Positions 1 through 8,225 of a stretch of 64,000 bases of DNA are shown here, one piece after another; position 1 is the stretch's first letter, and each line of letters begins with the position of its first letter. The notes under the pieces are model-generated. The model was not told where the DNA came from. It saw nothing but the letters and a program-made list of their open reading frames with translations, and searched no databases. A program made the position numbers and the translations under genes. Origin of the DNA: DALYDK01 sp031973215 (GTDB lineage: Bacteria; Patescibacteriota; Saccharimonadia; Saccharimonadales; CAIOMD01); contig DALYDK010000002.1 of the NCBI GenBank assembly GCA_031973215.1, positions 1-64,000 on the forward strand, written 5' to 3'.

Positions 1-2167
1 GATATCTTTCATCGTCTGTCATAAATCCGGCTTCATATTGATCACCAATTTCTTTGGCTCTTTTTTCGCCTTCGGCAATTAGCTTATCTATGCCAGCAAC
101 TGACGGGAAATCATCCATTCCCATAGAAATACCCGATACTGTCGAATACTCGAATGCTAGATCCTTCAAATCATCTGCAATTTCTGCAGTTTTGTCTTGG
201 CCATATTTTTCATAAACCTGAGCCATAACCTTTTTAATTTTCTTTTTGGTCATTGGTTCGTTCTGGAAAGGAAAGTCTGATGGTAATAACTCATTAAATA
301 GCACTCGACCTAGAGTGGTATTTAGCTTTTCTTCTCTGAAACCAATGACTATCGGAGTCTGGAGCATAATTGCTCCTTCGTCTAATGCCATTAATGCCTC
401 ATTGACGTCTGAATAATGTGCTGGCTTTTTAACTTCGTACTTATCATAAGTAATAAAGTAAGCACCAAGAACAATATCTTGTTCTATATGAAGAACAGGA
501 GTACCATCGGCTGGCTTTAGAATGTTTTTAGCGGACACCATTATATCTCTAGCTTCAGCTTGGGCTTTATCGGAAAGTGGAAGGTGAACCGCCATTTGGT
601 CACCATCAAAGTCGGCGTTAAATCCGTAACAAACCAATGGGTGAAGCTGGATAGCCTTACCTTCGATTAGCTTAGGTTGAAATGCCTGTATACCAAGACG
701 GTGAAGAGTTGGGGCACGGTTTAGAAGTACATATTTACCCTTAATAACTTCGTCTAACGCATCCCAAACAACAGACTCGCCTGACTCTATTAACCTTGTT
801 GCAGAACGAATATTATGAGCATGATCGTTCGTTATAAGATAGCCGATAACAAATGGCTTAAATAGCTCAAGTGCCATCATTTTAGGTAAACCACATTGAT
901 TTAGCTTAAGTTCTGGACCGGCAACAATTACTGAACGGCCAGAATAATCAACCCTTTTACCAAGAAGATTCTGACGGAAACGACCTTGCTTACCCTTTAG
1001 CATATCGCTCAAACTCTTTAATCTTCTTCTTTGACCTGTACTTGATACTGCTCGACCGCTTCTTGCGGCATTGTTATCGATTAATGCATCAACAGCTTCT
1101 TGAAGCATTCTCATTTCGTTACGACGAATTACTTCTGGGGCATTTAGGTCAATTAATTTCTTAAGACGATTGTTCCTGTTAATTACCCTTCTATAAAGGT
1201 CATTTAAGTCACTTGTTGCGAAACGACCACCGGTCAACTGCACCATTGGCCTTAAATCTGGAGGAATAACAGGCAGTACGCTTATACACATGCTGGCCGG
1301 TTCAATGCCCGCTCGTTGCATGCTCTCCAGGATACGAAGACGTTTCATTATCTTCTTTTTTCGCATTCCTTTGGCAGTTTCAACTTCTTCAGTAAGAGAT
1401 TCAATCAATTGATTAAGATCAACAGACTGGAGCATTTTTTCGATTGCATCGCCACCCATAGAAACAGAAATAATATCCTGAAGTTCATCTGGTAGGTTTC
1501 GATAATCGTTTTCACTAATTAAAGCATGTCGCTGCAATGATTCTAGCTGCGCTTTGACAGTTTCATAAGAAGAAATAACTTCATCTATCTCTTTGCTTCT
1601 TGCTTCAGCCAAATCTTTAATAGCAGCACCTTCTTCAGCGGCCATTTGTTCATATCTTGCTTCAATGGCTGTTTTTGCGGCTGCTGCTTCGGCTTCTTTG
1701 TCCGCAAGTAGTTGATCTCTTTTTTCGGTATCTACTTCCAGAATTACATAACTTGCAAAGTAGGCAATTCGCTCCAAGTTTTTGACTGTCATATTTAGAA
1801 CTAAGCCCATTGCACTTGGGGTTCCTCTTAAGAACCAGATGTGGGTTACAGGGGTAGCTAGGCTAATGTGGCCCATTCTTTCTCTACGAACTATGCTCTT
1901 TGTGACAATTTCACCATTTTTATCAACAGCGGCTTCTCTTGACCTTAGGCCTTTGTACTTAGCGTCATGTGGATTAATATCCTTAACTGGGCCAAAAATC
2001 TTTTCACAGAAAAGTCCATCTTTTTCTGGTTTCTGTGTTCGATAATTAATAGTCTCTGGTTTGGTTATTTCGCCATTACTCCACTCTAAAATATCACTTG
2101 GGTTAGCTATGGCTAGTCTGACAGCATCAAAGTCGGCAATATTGGTTCCGTGTGAATACCTTCGCAT
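1..2167 (-). CDS. rpoC: DNA-directed RNA polymerase beta' subunit, N-terminal ~722 residues (3' end outside window)
   Basis: Catalytic beta' subunit of RNA polymerase. It starts at the ATG at 2167, one base after the rpoB stop, so it is in the same operon. The absolutely conserved Mg-binding motif NADFDGDQM lies at about residues 517-525 (nt 593-619), with the three catalytic Asp present. The early IFGPVKD and VRRERMGHI blocks and the bridge-proximal GKQGRFRQNLLGKRVDYSGR region are all recognisable. Oddity: between IFGPVKD and VRRERMGHI, where bacterial beta' normally carries a four-cysteine zinc ribbon, the sequence reads DINPHDAKYK...AAVDKNGEIV with no cysteine (about residues 61-87). A charged Ala/Glu-rich coiled-coil stretch follows at about residues 150-200. 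The identity is certain; the C-terminus, including trigger loop and C-terminal zinc site, cannot be seen. Confidence 0.97.
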   Translation of the reverse strand, partial: MRRYSHGTNIADFDAVRLAIANPSDILEWSNGEITKPETINYRTQKPEKDGLFCEKIFGPVKDINPHDAKYKGLRSREAAVDKNGEIVTKSIVRRERMGHISLATPVTHIWFLRGTPSAMGLVLNMTVKNLERIAYFASYVILEVDTEKRDQLLADKEAEAAAAKTAIEARYEQMAAEEGAAIKDLAEARSKEIDEVISSYETVKAQLESLQRHALISENDYRNLPDELQDIISVSMGGDAIEKMLQSVDLNQLIESLTEEVETAKGMRKKKIMKRLRILESMQRAGIEPASMCISVLPVIPPDLRPMVQLTGGRFATSDLNDLYRRVINRNNRLKKLIDLNAPEVIRRNEMRMLQEAVDALIDNNAARSGRAVSSTGQRRRLKSLSDMLKGKQGRFRQNLLGKRVDYSGRSVIVAGPELKLNQCGLPKMMALELFKPFVIGYLITNDHAHNIRSATRLIESGESVVWDALDEVIKGKYVLLNRAPTLHRLGIQAFQPKLIEGKAIQLHPLVCYGFNADFDGDQMAVHLPLSDKAQAEARDIMVSAKNILKPADGTPVLHIEQDIVLGAYFITYDKYEVKKPAHYSDVNEALMALDEGAIMLQTPIVIGFREEKLNTTLGRVLFNELLPSDFPFQNEPMTKKKIKKVMAQVYEKYGQDKTAEIADDLKDLAFEYSTVSGISMGMDDFPSVAGIDKLIAEGEKRAKEIGDQYEAGFMTDDERY

Positions 2168-2168
2168 C

Positions 2169-5100
2169 TTAAGCTACCTCCTTCCCTTCTTCGAATTCTT
2201 CGGTTATTTGAGGCTCAATTTCTTCGCCCTCTTCGTCTAGGACCATAAATTCATCTGCAACAGCATCTTCTGTTACATCTAGGTCGCTGATTGACTCAGT
2301 TGGAGCAGACACCGATGCCAGATGCTCGGCCTCATCTTTTACATTAACTTCTAGTAGCTCTTCTGCATCTATAGCCTCGCCAGCATGCGTATCGACAAGA
2401 TCCACCTTAAGACCTAAGCCTTGAAGCTCTTTCACCAAAACATTAAAGCTTTCAGGAACTTTTGGACCTTCAATTTCCGTATCCTTAATAATTGACTCAT
2501 AAGCCTTTGATCTACCGTAAACATCATCGGACTTAATAGTCAACATTTCTTGTAGTGTATTTGCGGCGCCATAAGCCTCGAGAGCCCACACTTCCATCTC
2601 ACCAAATCTCTGGCCACCATTTTGAGCTTTTCCGCCCAATGGCTGTTGAGTAACCATAGTGTATGGTCCAGTTGATCGAGCGTGAATTTTATCGGCAATC
2701 ATGTGATTTAGTTTGATCATATACATTTGGCCAACGGTTGTTCGTTCTTTAAATGGATCACCTGTGCGACCATCATATAGTTGTTGCTTACCATCTTCTG
2801 GTAGGCCAGCTTCCTTTAGAAGCTCGCGAATCTTTTCTAGAGGAACTCCATTAAATGGCGGAGTTGCAACTTTTATTCCTAAAGCTGCAGCTGCCATTCC
2901 AAGGTGAGTTTCGAAAAGCTGTCCAAGGTTCATACGGGTAGGCACACCAAGTGGGTTCAAAACTACATCAATAGGAGTACCATCTTCTGTAAATGGCATA
3001 TCTTCTACTGGCAATACTCTAGCAATAACACCCTTGTTACCGTGACGACCAGCAAGCTTATCNNNNNNNNNNNNNNNNNNNNNNNNNNNNNNNNNNNNNN
3101 NNNNNNNNNNNNNNNNNNNNNNNNNNNNNNNNNNNNNNNNNNNNNNNNNNNNNNNNNNNNNNGACTCTTCTGAAACATTTGGGATGTCTCTGGTAACAAC
3201 TTCAGGCCCAAGTTTCGTTTCACGAATTTCGGTCATGTAATCAACAATATGGACAGATGTAAAAACATCATCTTTTACTAAGCGATCACTAATAACGATT
3301 GCATCCTCAAAGTTGTAACCACCCCAAGGCATAAAGGCAATTAGCACATCTTTACCTAAGGCTAGTTCACCGCCCTGGATACTCATTCCTTCTATAAGCA
3401 CACTACCTTCTTTTACAGTGTCTCCGGTCTTAACAACTACCTTCTGATTAATACTTGAGCCTTCATTGCTTCGTACAAAATGCTGAGGATAGTATGACTT
3501 CTTAACTTTGCCGTAATCTACAACGACTTCATCAGCGGTGGCCTTAACAACTTTACCGTCGGCCTCTGCAAGTATAATTTGTCCGGTATTCCTTGCTGCT
3601 GTTTCCTCGATTCCAGTTCCAACAATTGGAGCAGAAGGATTAATAAGCGGAACAGCCTGTCTCTGTTGGTTTGATCCAATCAAGCTTCTAAGCACATAGT
3701 TCTTTTCTATATAAGGAACAAGTGCAGCCGATGAACCAATAATCTGCTTTGAAGCAGCATCCATGTGAGTGACTTCGTTGGCGTCAACTTCACCAGCTAC
3801 CAAACGAGCCCTAGCGGAAACTCTATCATTAATAAAGTAGCCGTTATCATCGACTTCGCTACCCGCACCGGCTATAACTGCCTTTTCTTCTTCACTGGCA
3901 TCTATATAAACTACTTCACTTGTAACCTTAGCCTTAATTGGCCAGGTTGCCTTCGATTTAACAGCAGCTAACTTCTTAGCATCTTCAGCAGAAATTTTGG
4001 CACCTTTTTTAACAATTACTTTGCCCTTTTCATCTTCTAAATCAACGGCAGCAATTTCGCCTGCAGCTTCTTTGGCGGTAGCTGAGTTTTTGACCTTAAT
4101 ATATGGTGTTTCAAGAAAACCATAATCGTTAATTCGAGCATAAGTAGCCATGTTTAGCACTAGACCAATGTTGGCGCCTTCTGGAGTCTCGACTGCACAG
4201 ATTCGACCGTAATGAGTAGCGTGAGCATCACGAACCTCAAAACCAGCCCTTTCCCTACTAAGGCCACCAGGACCCATGGAACTAAGCCTTCTTTTGTGAG
4301 CCAATTCTGAAAGAGGGTTAATTTGATCCATAAATTGTGAGAGCTGTGAACTTGCGAAAAACTCTCTAACTGCTGCAACAACTGGACGAGCATTGATTAA
4401 CTGGCTAGGAGTAACGGTTTCGATATCGCACATACTCATGCGATCTTTTGCGTTTCGGTCCATTCTAAGTAGGCCAATTCTGAACTGCCTCTGAACTAGC
4501 TCGCCAACTAACTTAATTCGTCGGTTTGCTAGGCTGTCAATGTCATCTGCTGGTTCTTGTGTATTTGTTAGGCGGATAAGCTCTTCAATTATTGCCTCTA
4601 AATCTTCTAAGCGCATAACGCGGTTCTCAGAAGTGTTGGGAATATCTATATCTAGTCTTTTATTTAGTTTATAACGACCGACGCGCGAAAAGTCGAATCT
4701 TTTGGGATTGTAGAACATGTTTTCAATTAATGATCTAGCATTTTCAACAGTAGCCAAATCACCTGGTCGAAGTCTTCTATAAACCTCAATTAAGGCTTCG
4801 TTAGAGCCTTTGCTTGGGTCTTTTTCAAGAGTAGCTTCAATGTAGCTTTTTGCACCAGAATCTACATGCTTGAATCTATCTTTAATGGAAGCTTCGTTCA
4901 TTCCTAAAGCTTTTAGTAATGTAGTGATTGCAATTTTTCGTCTTCTGTCTATCTTTACATACATTGCACCATTAACGGCTGTTTCAAACTCTAGCCAAGC
5001 TCCACGACTTGGAATGACCTTTGCGCCATACAAGTTCTTGCCTCCATGCTGATTGGCAGTGAAAAATACACCAGGGCTTCTAATAAGCTGAGAAACAACA

Positions 5101-5495
5101 ACGCGCTCTGCGCCGTTAATAACAAAAGTACCTCTGTTGGTCATCCATGGATAATCACCAAGATAAATTTCTTGTTCTTTAACCTCTCCGGTGACCTTAT
5201 TAATAAGCTCAACTGTAGCTTTTAATGAAGCTTCATAGCTTATATTATTTTCTCTTGCTTCAAGTTCGGTCATTTTTGGTTCTTCAAAATGATAATCCTT
5301 GAAGTTAAGTGAAAGTTTTGTGCCAGTGTAATCGTCCATAGGACTTATTTCGGCAAACAACTCACCAAGACCCTCTTCAACAAACCACTGAAAACTCTTG
5401 TTCTGGTGGTCTACCAAATTTGGTAATGGGATGTCGTTGCTTTTTGTGTAAAATTTTCTTTTGTTCGCATCAGTAGTGGCTACTGTTTTTGCCAT
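2169..5495 (-). CDS. rpoB: DNA-directed RNA polymerase beta subunit (contains assembly gap)
   Basis: Beta subunit of RNA polymerase. The start is set at the ATG at 5495: an AGGAG at 5506-5510 sits 10 nt upstream, whereas the in-frame GTG at 5504 is only 1 nt from it. Seen: RNRGTFVINGAERVVVSQL-type N-terminal block, rifampicin cluster FMDQINPLSELAHKRRLSS (about residues 385-405, Asp/His/Ser contact positions kept), ETPEGANIGLV, GGYNFEDAI, and HARSTGPY plus GGQRFGEMEVWALEA near the C-terminus. Oddity: the block that usually reads EHDDANRALMG is EKNYVLRSLIG (nt about 3670-3720). A run of 100 N at 3063-3162 replaces coding sequence that in relatives is about 100 residues or more, so the real gene is longer than drawn. 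An acidic C-terminal tail ends one base before rpoC. A TACAAT -10-like box lies at 5529-5534; no convincing -35 was found. Confidence 0.97.
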   Translation of the reverse strand: MAKTVATTDANKRKFYTKSNDIPLPNLVDHQNKSFQWFVEEGLGELFAEISPMDDYTGTKLSLNFKDYHFEEPKMTELEARENNISYEASLKATVELINKVTGEVKEQEIYLGDYPWMTNRGTFVINGAERVVVSQLIRSPGVFFTANQHGGKNLYGAKVIPSRGAWLEFETAVNGAMYVKIDRRRKIAITTLLKALGMNEASIKDRFKHVDSGAKSYIEATLEKDPSKGSNEALIEVYRRLRPGDLATVENARSLIENMFYNPKRFDFSRVGRYKLNKRLDIDIPNTSENRVMRLEDLEAIIEELIRLTNTQEPADDIDSLANRRIKLVGELVQRQFRIGLLRMDRNAKDRMSMCDIETVTPSQLINARPVVAAVREFFASSQLSQFMDQINPLSELAHKRRLSSMGPGGLSRERAGFEVRDAHATHYGRICAVETPEGANIGLVLNMATYARINDYGFLETPYIKVKNSATAKEAAGEIAAVDLEDEKGKVIVKKGAKISAEDAKKLAAVKSKATWPIKAKVTSEVVYIDASEEEKAVIAGAGSEVDDNGYFINDRVSARARLVAGEVDANEVTHMDAASKQIIGSSAALVPYIEKNYVLRSLIGSNQQRQAVPLINPSAPIVGTGIEETAARNTGQIILAEADGKVVKATADEVVVDYGKVKKSYYPQHFVRSNEGSSINQKVVVKTGDTVKEGSVLIEGMSIQGGELALGKDVLIAFMPWGGYNFEDAIVISDRLVKDDVFTSVHIVDYMTEIRETKLGPEVVTRDIPNVSEEXXXXXXXXXXXXXXXXXXXXXXXXXXXXXXXXXXDKLAGRHGNKGVIARVLPVEDMPFTEDGTPIDVVLNPLGVPTRMNLGQLFETHLGMAAAALGIKVATPPFNGVPLEKIRELLKEAGLPEDGKQQLYDGRTGDPFKERTTVGQMYMIKLNHMIADKIHARSTGPYTMVTQQPLGGKAQNGGQRFGEMEVWALEAYGAANTLQEMLTIKSDDVYGRSKAYESIIKDTEIEGPKVPESFNVLVKELQGLGLKVDLVDTHAGEAIDAEELLEVNVKDEAEHLASVSAPTESISDLDVTEDAVADEFMVLDEEGEEIEPQITEEFEEGKEVA
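3063..3162. other. Scaffold gap (100 N) inside rpoB
   Basis: Exactly 100 N. The flanks do not repeat each other. The flanking residues DIPNVSEE and DKLAGRHGNK are separated by about 100 residues in a compact beta subunit such as that of Bacillus subtilis (recalled family knowledge), so the missing DNA is roughly 300 bases or more and 100 is a placeholder. Confidence 0.95.
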
Positions 5496-5731
5496 AAAAA
5501 GCACGCTCCTTAATTAATTAAGCTTGTTATTGTACCTAATCTGCACATAACACTAGCACAGTAAGACAAGCAAACTGCTCTTTGTAATATGTTGAGATAG
5601 ATGATTAGTTTTTCGCGCGAAGTTCACTGGACTTAGTGTTTTTGGTGCAGATATTTTGCAATATGCGAGCACTGCCAAGCCTAAACTACTTCTTGATTAA
5701 TATTCTGGAGTAAAATAGTCGAAAAGTCAAT

Positions 5732-5761
5732 AAAAAAATGCCACACCAAACAAGGTGCGGC
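5732..5761 (-). terminator. Intrinsic terminator of the small ORF at 5790
   Basis: An 8-bp stem (5740-5747 with 5754-5761, one mismatch) with a 6-nt loop, followed on the minus strand by seven T (5732-5738). It lies 29 nt after the stop of the 69-residue ORF and upstream of rpoB, insulating rpoB. Confidence 0.75.
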
Positions 5762-5789
5762 ACTAAATGTTAATCAAGCAGTTTTCTTT

Positions 5790-5999
5790 TTAGCCTATAA
5801 AAAGCGATACTAATGGTCGTCTTTTGTGGCCGTGGCTATCTTGGTGCTTAGACCTATAAGACTCAATAATACTATTCCTAAGAGTTTGTGACTTAGGTAA
5901 GGCCCATTGAGACTTCATTATTACTAGTGCTTCTTTTTCTTTTTGAGCGTCTTCTCGCTCTGTTTTTATTTGCGCGTAAAATGATTGCAAGCTATTCAT
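5790..5999 (-). CDS. Small basic hypothetical protein, 69 aa
   Basis: Not recognised. The predicted protein is basic and mostly helical (MNSLQSFYAQIKTERED...), with Lys/Glu-rich heptad-like spacing in the first half and a Ser/His/Arg-rich tail; no membrane segment. A purine-rich AAGAAGGGGG lies about 10 nt before the ATG, and an intrinsic terminator follows the stop closely. These two signals are the main reasons to accept it as a gene rather than a chance frame. It lies alone between the candidate RNA at 6044 and rpoB. No function can be proposed. Confidence 0.5.
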   Translation of the reverse strand: MNSLQSFYAQIKTEREDAQKEKEALVIMKSQWALPKSQTLRNSIIESYRSKHQDSHGHKRRPLVSLFIG

Positions 6000-6043
6000 T
6001 GCTATACAACCCCCTTCTTGGTCGCGCGGATTATTTTTTAGAC

Positions 6044-6068
6044 AAAAAAACCAGCAGTACTCTGCTGG
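6044..6068 (-). terminator. Intrinsic terminator ending the candidate RNA / clpP read-through
   Basis: Perfect 7-bp stem CCAGCAG/CTGCTGG with a TACT-type loop, followed on the minus strand by TTTTTTT. Confidence 0.85.
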
Positions 6069-6211
6069 CCATCAATTTTTATCTAAAAAACATTTAGTTT
6101 AGTTAAAAATATGGTGGTTTCGCTACTAGCTCCATATAACACAAGCGACCAACTTACGTGTTATATTTCATAGCCCATTATTTTTTAGAAAGTTCTAGCG
6201 TTTTATCGCCT
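6044..6211 (-). ncRNA. Candidate structured small RNA (~165 nt), family unknown
   Basis: This stretch has a promoter (-35 TTGCTT, 17 nt, -10 TATAAC at 6218-6246) whose start point falls near 6211. It ends in a clean intrinsic terminator: stem CCAGCAG/CTGCTGG at 6051-6068 and seven T at 6044-6050. No ORF longer than a few codons lies between. Inside is a strong hairpin with a perfect 9-bp stem ATATAACAC/GTGTTATAT extended by AAG/CTT, and a further CGCTA/TAGCG pairing encloses it. The length is in the range of 6S or regulatory RNAs, but no family signature was recognised. Alternatively it could be the processed 3' UTR of clpP, whose stop is only 59 nt upstream of 6211. Confidence 0.5.
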
Positions 6212-6217
6212 AATTCC

Positions 6218-6246
6218 GTTATACCAAATAAGGAGGAAAAAAGCAA
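6218..6246 (-). promoter_or_regulatory. Sigma-70-type promoter after clpP, driving the candidate RNA
   Basis: Minus strand: TTGCTT at 6241-6246, 17-nt spacer, TATAAC at 6218-6223. It lies directly behind the clpP stop codon with no protein gene downstream for 200 nt. Confidence 0.6.
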
Positions 6247-6269
6247 TACACTAAATTAGACTGAGCGTG

Positions 6270-6842
6270 TTATTTAATGACTTTGTCTGCAAGGCCGTAT
6301 TTAACAGCTTCTTCTGCCGACATCCAATAATCTCTGTCGACATCTTGCTCAATTTTAGAAAGTTTTTGACCCGTATTTTTTGCTAAGATCTTATTTAACT
6401 GTTCTTTTACCTTAAGCGACTCTTTAAGATCTATTTCCATATCGGTGACCTTGCCTCTTGTGCCACTTGAAGGCTGGTGAATCATAACTTTGCTGTGGGG
6501 TAGTAAAATTCTTTTGCCTTTGGCTCCACTACTAAGTAAAAAAGCACCCATACTTGCTTGTAAACCAATTCCAACTGTCTGGACATCGTTTTTTACGTAC
6601 TGCATTGTGTCATAAATGGCCATGCCGTCATATACACTTCCACCTGGACTGTTTATATAAAATATTATGTCTTTTTTTGGATCTTCTGCTGCCAAAAATA
6701 GCATCTGGGCAACCACTAAATTAGCTGTATGAGGATTAACATCTTCACCCAAAAATACAATTCTATCTTTCAGGAGCCTACTGTAAATATCGTAAGCGCG
6801 TTCTATTCTTCCATCGTTTTCAATAACTGTAGGTATTAACAT
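6270..6842 (-). CDS. clpP: ATP-dependent Clp protease proteolytic subunit ClpP
   Basis: Cytoplasmic serine peptidase that forms the tetradecameric barrel fed by a Clp ATPase, here presumably ClpC at 25635. Seen: nucleophile in QASMGAF, His in MIHQPS, Asp in DVDRDYWM, and the C-terminal SAEEAVKYGLAD segment; 190 residues, the family's normal size. The start is taken at MLIPTVIEN (6842); an in-frame upstream ATG at 6878 lies inside the CIRCE operator and -35 box and would add 12 unrelated residues. The -10 box ends only 7 nt before this ATG and there is no Shine-Dalgarno, so the mRNA is probably leaderless. It is followed by tig and hisS upstream on the same strand but has its own promoter. Confidence 0.96.
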   Translation of the reverse strand: MLIPTVIENDGRIERAYDIYSRLLKDRIVFLGEDVNPHTANLVVAQMLFLAAEDPKKDIIFYINSPGGSVYDGMAIYDTMQYVKNDVQTVGIGLQASMGAFLLSSGAKGKRILLPHSKVMIHQPSSGTRGKVTDMEIDLKESLKVKEQLNKILAKNTGQKLSKIEQDVDRDYWMSAEEAVKYGLADKVIK

Positions 6843-6849
6843 AACAGAT

Positions 6850-6878
6850 ATTTTACACCAGCAATTAGCACTCGTCAA
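6850..6878 (-). promoter_or_regulatory. clpP promoter, overlapping CIRCE, leaderless start
   Basis: Minus strand: TTGACG at 6873-6878, 17-nt spacer, TAAAAT at 6850-6855. The distance from the -10 to the clpP ATG is 7 nt, so transcription should begin at or next to the A of the start codon. The -35 lies within the CIRCE repeat. Confidence 0.75.
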
Positions 6879-6891
6879 TATAGAGTGCTAA
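6865..6891. promoter_or_regulatory. CIRCE operator (HrcA-binding site) of clpP
   Basis: Perfect TTAGCACTC-N9-GAGTGCTAA inverted repeat, the known consensus for the heat-shock repressor HrcA. It covers the -35 and spacer of the clpP promoter, where binding would block polymerase. A second perfect copy precedes clpC at 28195. hrcA itself is not in the window. Confidence 0.95.
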
Positions 6892-6911
6892 TACAAAAGA
6901 ATTAATACTGG

Positions 6912-8192
6912 TTACTTCTGCAAACTTACGAGTTTAGCAATTGTTTTTTCTGTTAACAGGCGACTTGCGATGTCTTTTCTGGCAGATGGCTGATTAAGCT
7001 CTTCTTGCATTTTTGGATCGCTATATTGGCCCTTTAGTACCTGTAGTCTAATTTCAAGTTCTTCTGGCGTTACAGTAATGCCTTCTTTGTCAGCAACCTC
7101 GCTAAGCGCTAGGCCTGCTTTTAGCCTTTCTGTGGCAACGGGAACAAGTTCGGCGTTTTTATATTCTTCTTCGGTTTGGCTACTGTTGGCCAAATAATCA
7201 TTAATATTTTCGCCTCTGTATGATAAATTCTGCTTAAATTCTCTATCTACAATTTCTATCTGTTCATCAATAAGTGATTGCGGTAATTCAACTTTTGTTT
7301 TCTTGGCAAGAGTTTTTACTATATTATCTTCATACTCTCTGGTAGCAATGTTGCTATTTTCTGCCTCTAGTTGTTTTGTAATATCATCTTTTAGCTCTTT
7401 TAGTGTTTTAAAGGGACCTGCTTTGGCCGCAAGCTTATCATCTACTGTGGGTTTAAGAGTCTCTTCTAGCTTAACTAATTTAACTTTGAAGGTTACTTTT
7501 TTACCCTGAAGAGCTTTTACACCATAGTCTTTAGGAAATGGAATGGTGAATTCTTTTTCTTCTTTTATTTTCATTCCAATAATTGCGTCTTCAAAACCAG
7601 GAATAAAAGAATTGCTACCAAGTGCCAAAGGATATTCTTTGCCACTTGCTCCCTTTACTTCTTCGCCCTTGCTGTCTTTACCCTCAAAATCTATCCAGGC
7701 TCTGTCACCCGATTTTGCTGGCCGGTCCACTTCTTTAAATTCGGCCATCTGGAGCGTAAGTCTGTTTATGACTTCATCAACATCTTTAGAAGTTACTTTT
7801 TTGTTTTCTTTTTTTACGCCCAGATTACTATAATCTGGAAGCTTTACTGCACCTATTACTTCTATTTCGGCATTGAATTCTACATTGTCGTAAGGAACAA
7901 ATTTCGTAAGCTCTATTTTGGGCTGAGAAACTGGTCGTAATTTCTTTTCAAAAACAGCCTCATTGAACAGGTTATTTACAACTTCATCTAAAACTTGAGA
8001 CTGTAGATAATTTGGGTCAATATTTTTTTCTACAAGATCTTTAGGGACTTTGCCAGCTCGGAATCCGGAAACTTTTACCTGAGGAGCAAGCCTAGCTAAA
8101 GAAGCCTCTTTGGCCTTTGAAAGATCATCTTTGTTGCCAATAATATTTAATGATATTTTTGTATCGCTGAGTGATTTAAGTTTAATTTGCAT
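6912..8192 (-). CDS. tig: Trigger factor (ribosome-associated chaperone/peptidyl-prolyl isomerase)
   Basis: Chaperone that meets nascent chains at the ribosome exit. Domains in order: ribosome-binding domain with the signature GFRAGKVP (family form GFRxGKxP) near residue 43; FKBP-type PPIase domain at about 155-240 (GDRAWIDFEG ... FIPGFEDAIIGMK); helical C-terminal arms. The start is uncertain: MQIKLKSL at 8192 fits the family N-terminus, with an alternative ATG three codons earlier (8201); neither has a Shine-Dalgarno. It lies 24-33 nt after hisS on the same strand and before clpP, an arrangement resembling the common tig-clpP neighbourhood. Expected to be co-transcribed with hisS. Confidence 0.95.
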   Translation of the reverse strand: MQIKLKSLSDTKISLNIIGNKDDLSKAKEASLARLAPQVKVSGFRAGKVPKDLVEKNIDPNYLQSQVLDEVVNNLFNEAVFEKKLRPVSQPKIELTKFVPYDNVEFNAEIEVIGAVKLPDYSNLGVKKENKKVTSKDVDEVINRLTLQMAEFKEVDRPAKSGDRAWIDFEGKDSKGEEVKGASGKEYPLALGSNSFIPGFEDAIIGMKIKEEKEFTIPFPKDYGVKALQGKKVTFKVKLVKLEETLKPTVDDKLAAKAGPFKTLKELKDDITKQLEAENSNIATREYEDNIVKTLAKKTKVELPQSLIDEQIEIVDREFKQNLSYRGENINDYLANSSQTEEEYKNAELVPVATERLKAGLALSEVADKEGITVTPEELEIRLQVLKGQYSDPKMQEELNQPSARKDIASRLLTEKTIAKLVSLQK

Positions 8193-8225
8193 GAGGCCCA
8201 TAATAACAGATTATTGACAAATTAG

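Noticed and set aside
1782..2045. Plus-strand frame opposite rpoC
   Set aside because: rpoC is certain on the other strand and covers this region completely.
6229..6236. AAGGAGG on the plus strand as ribosome-binding site
   Set aside because: No start codon or ORF follows; it is the complement of the spacer in the minus-strand promoter.
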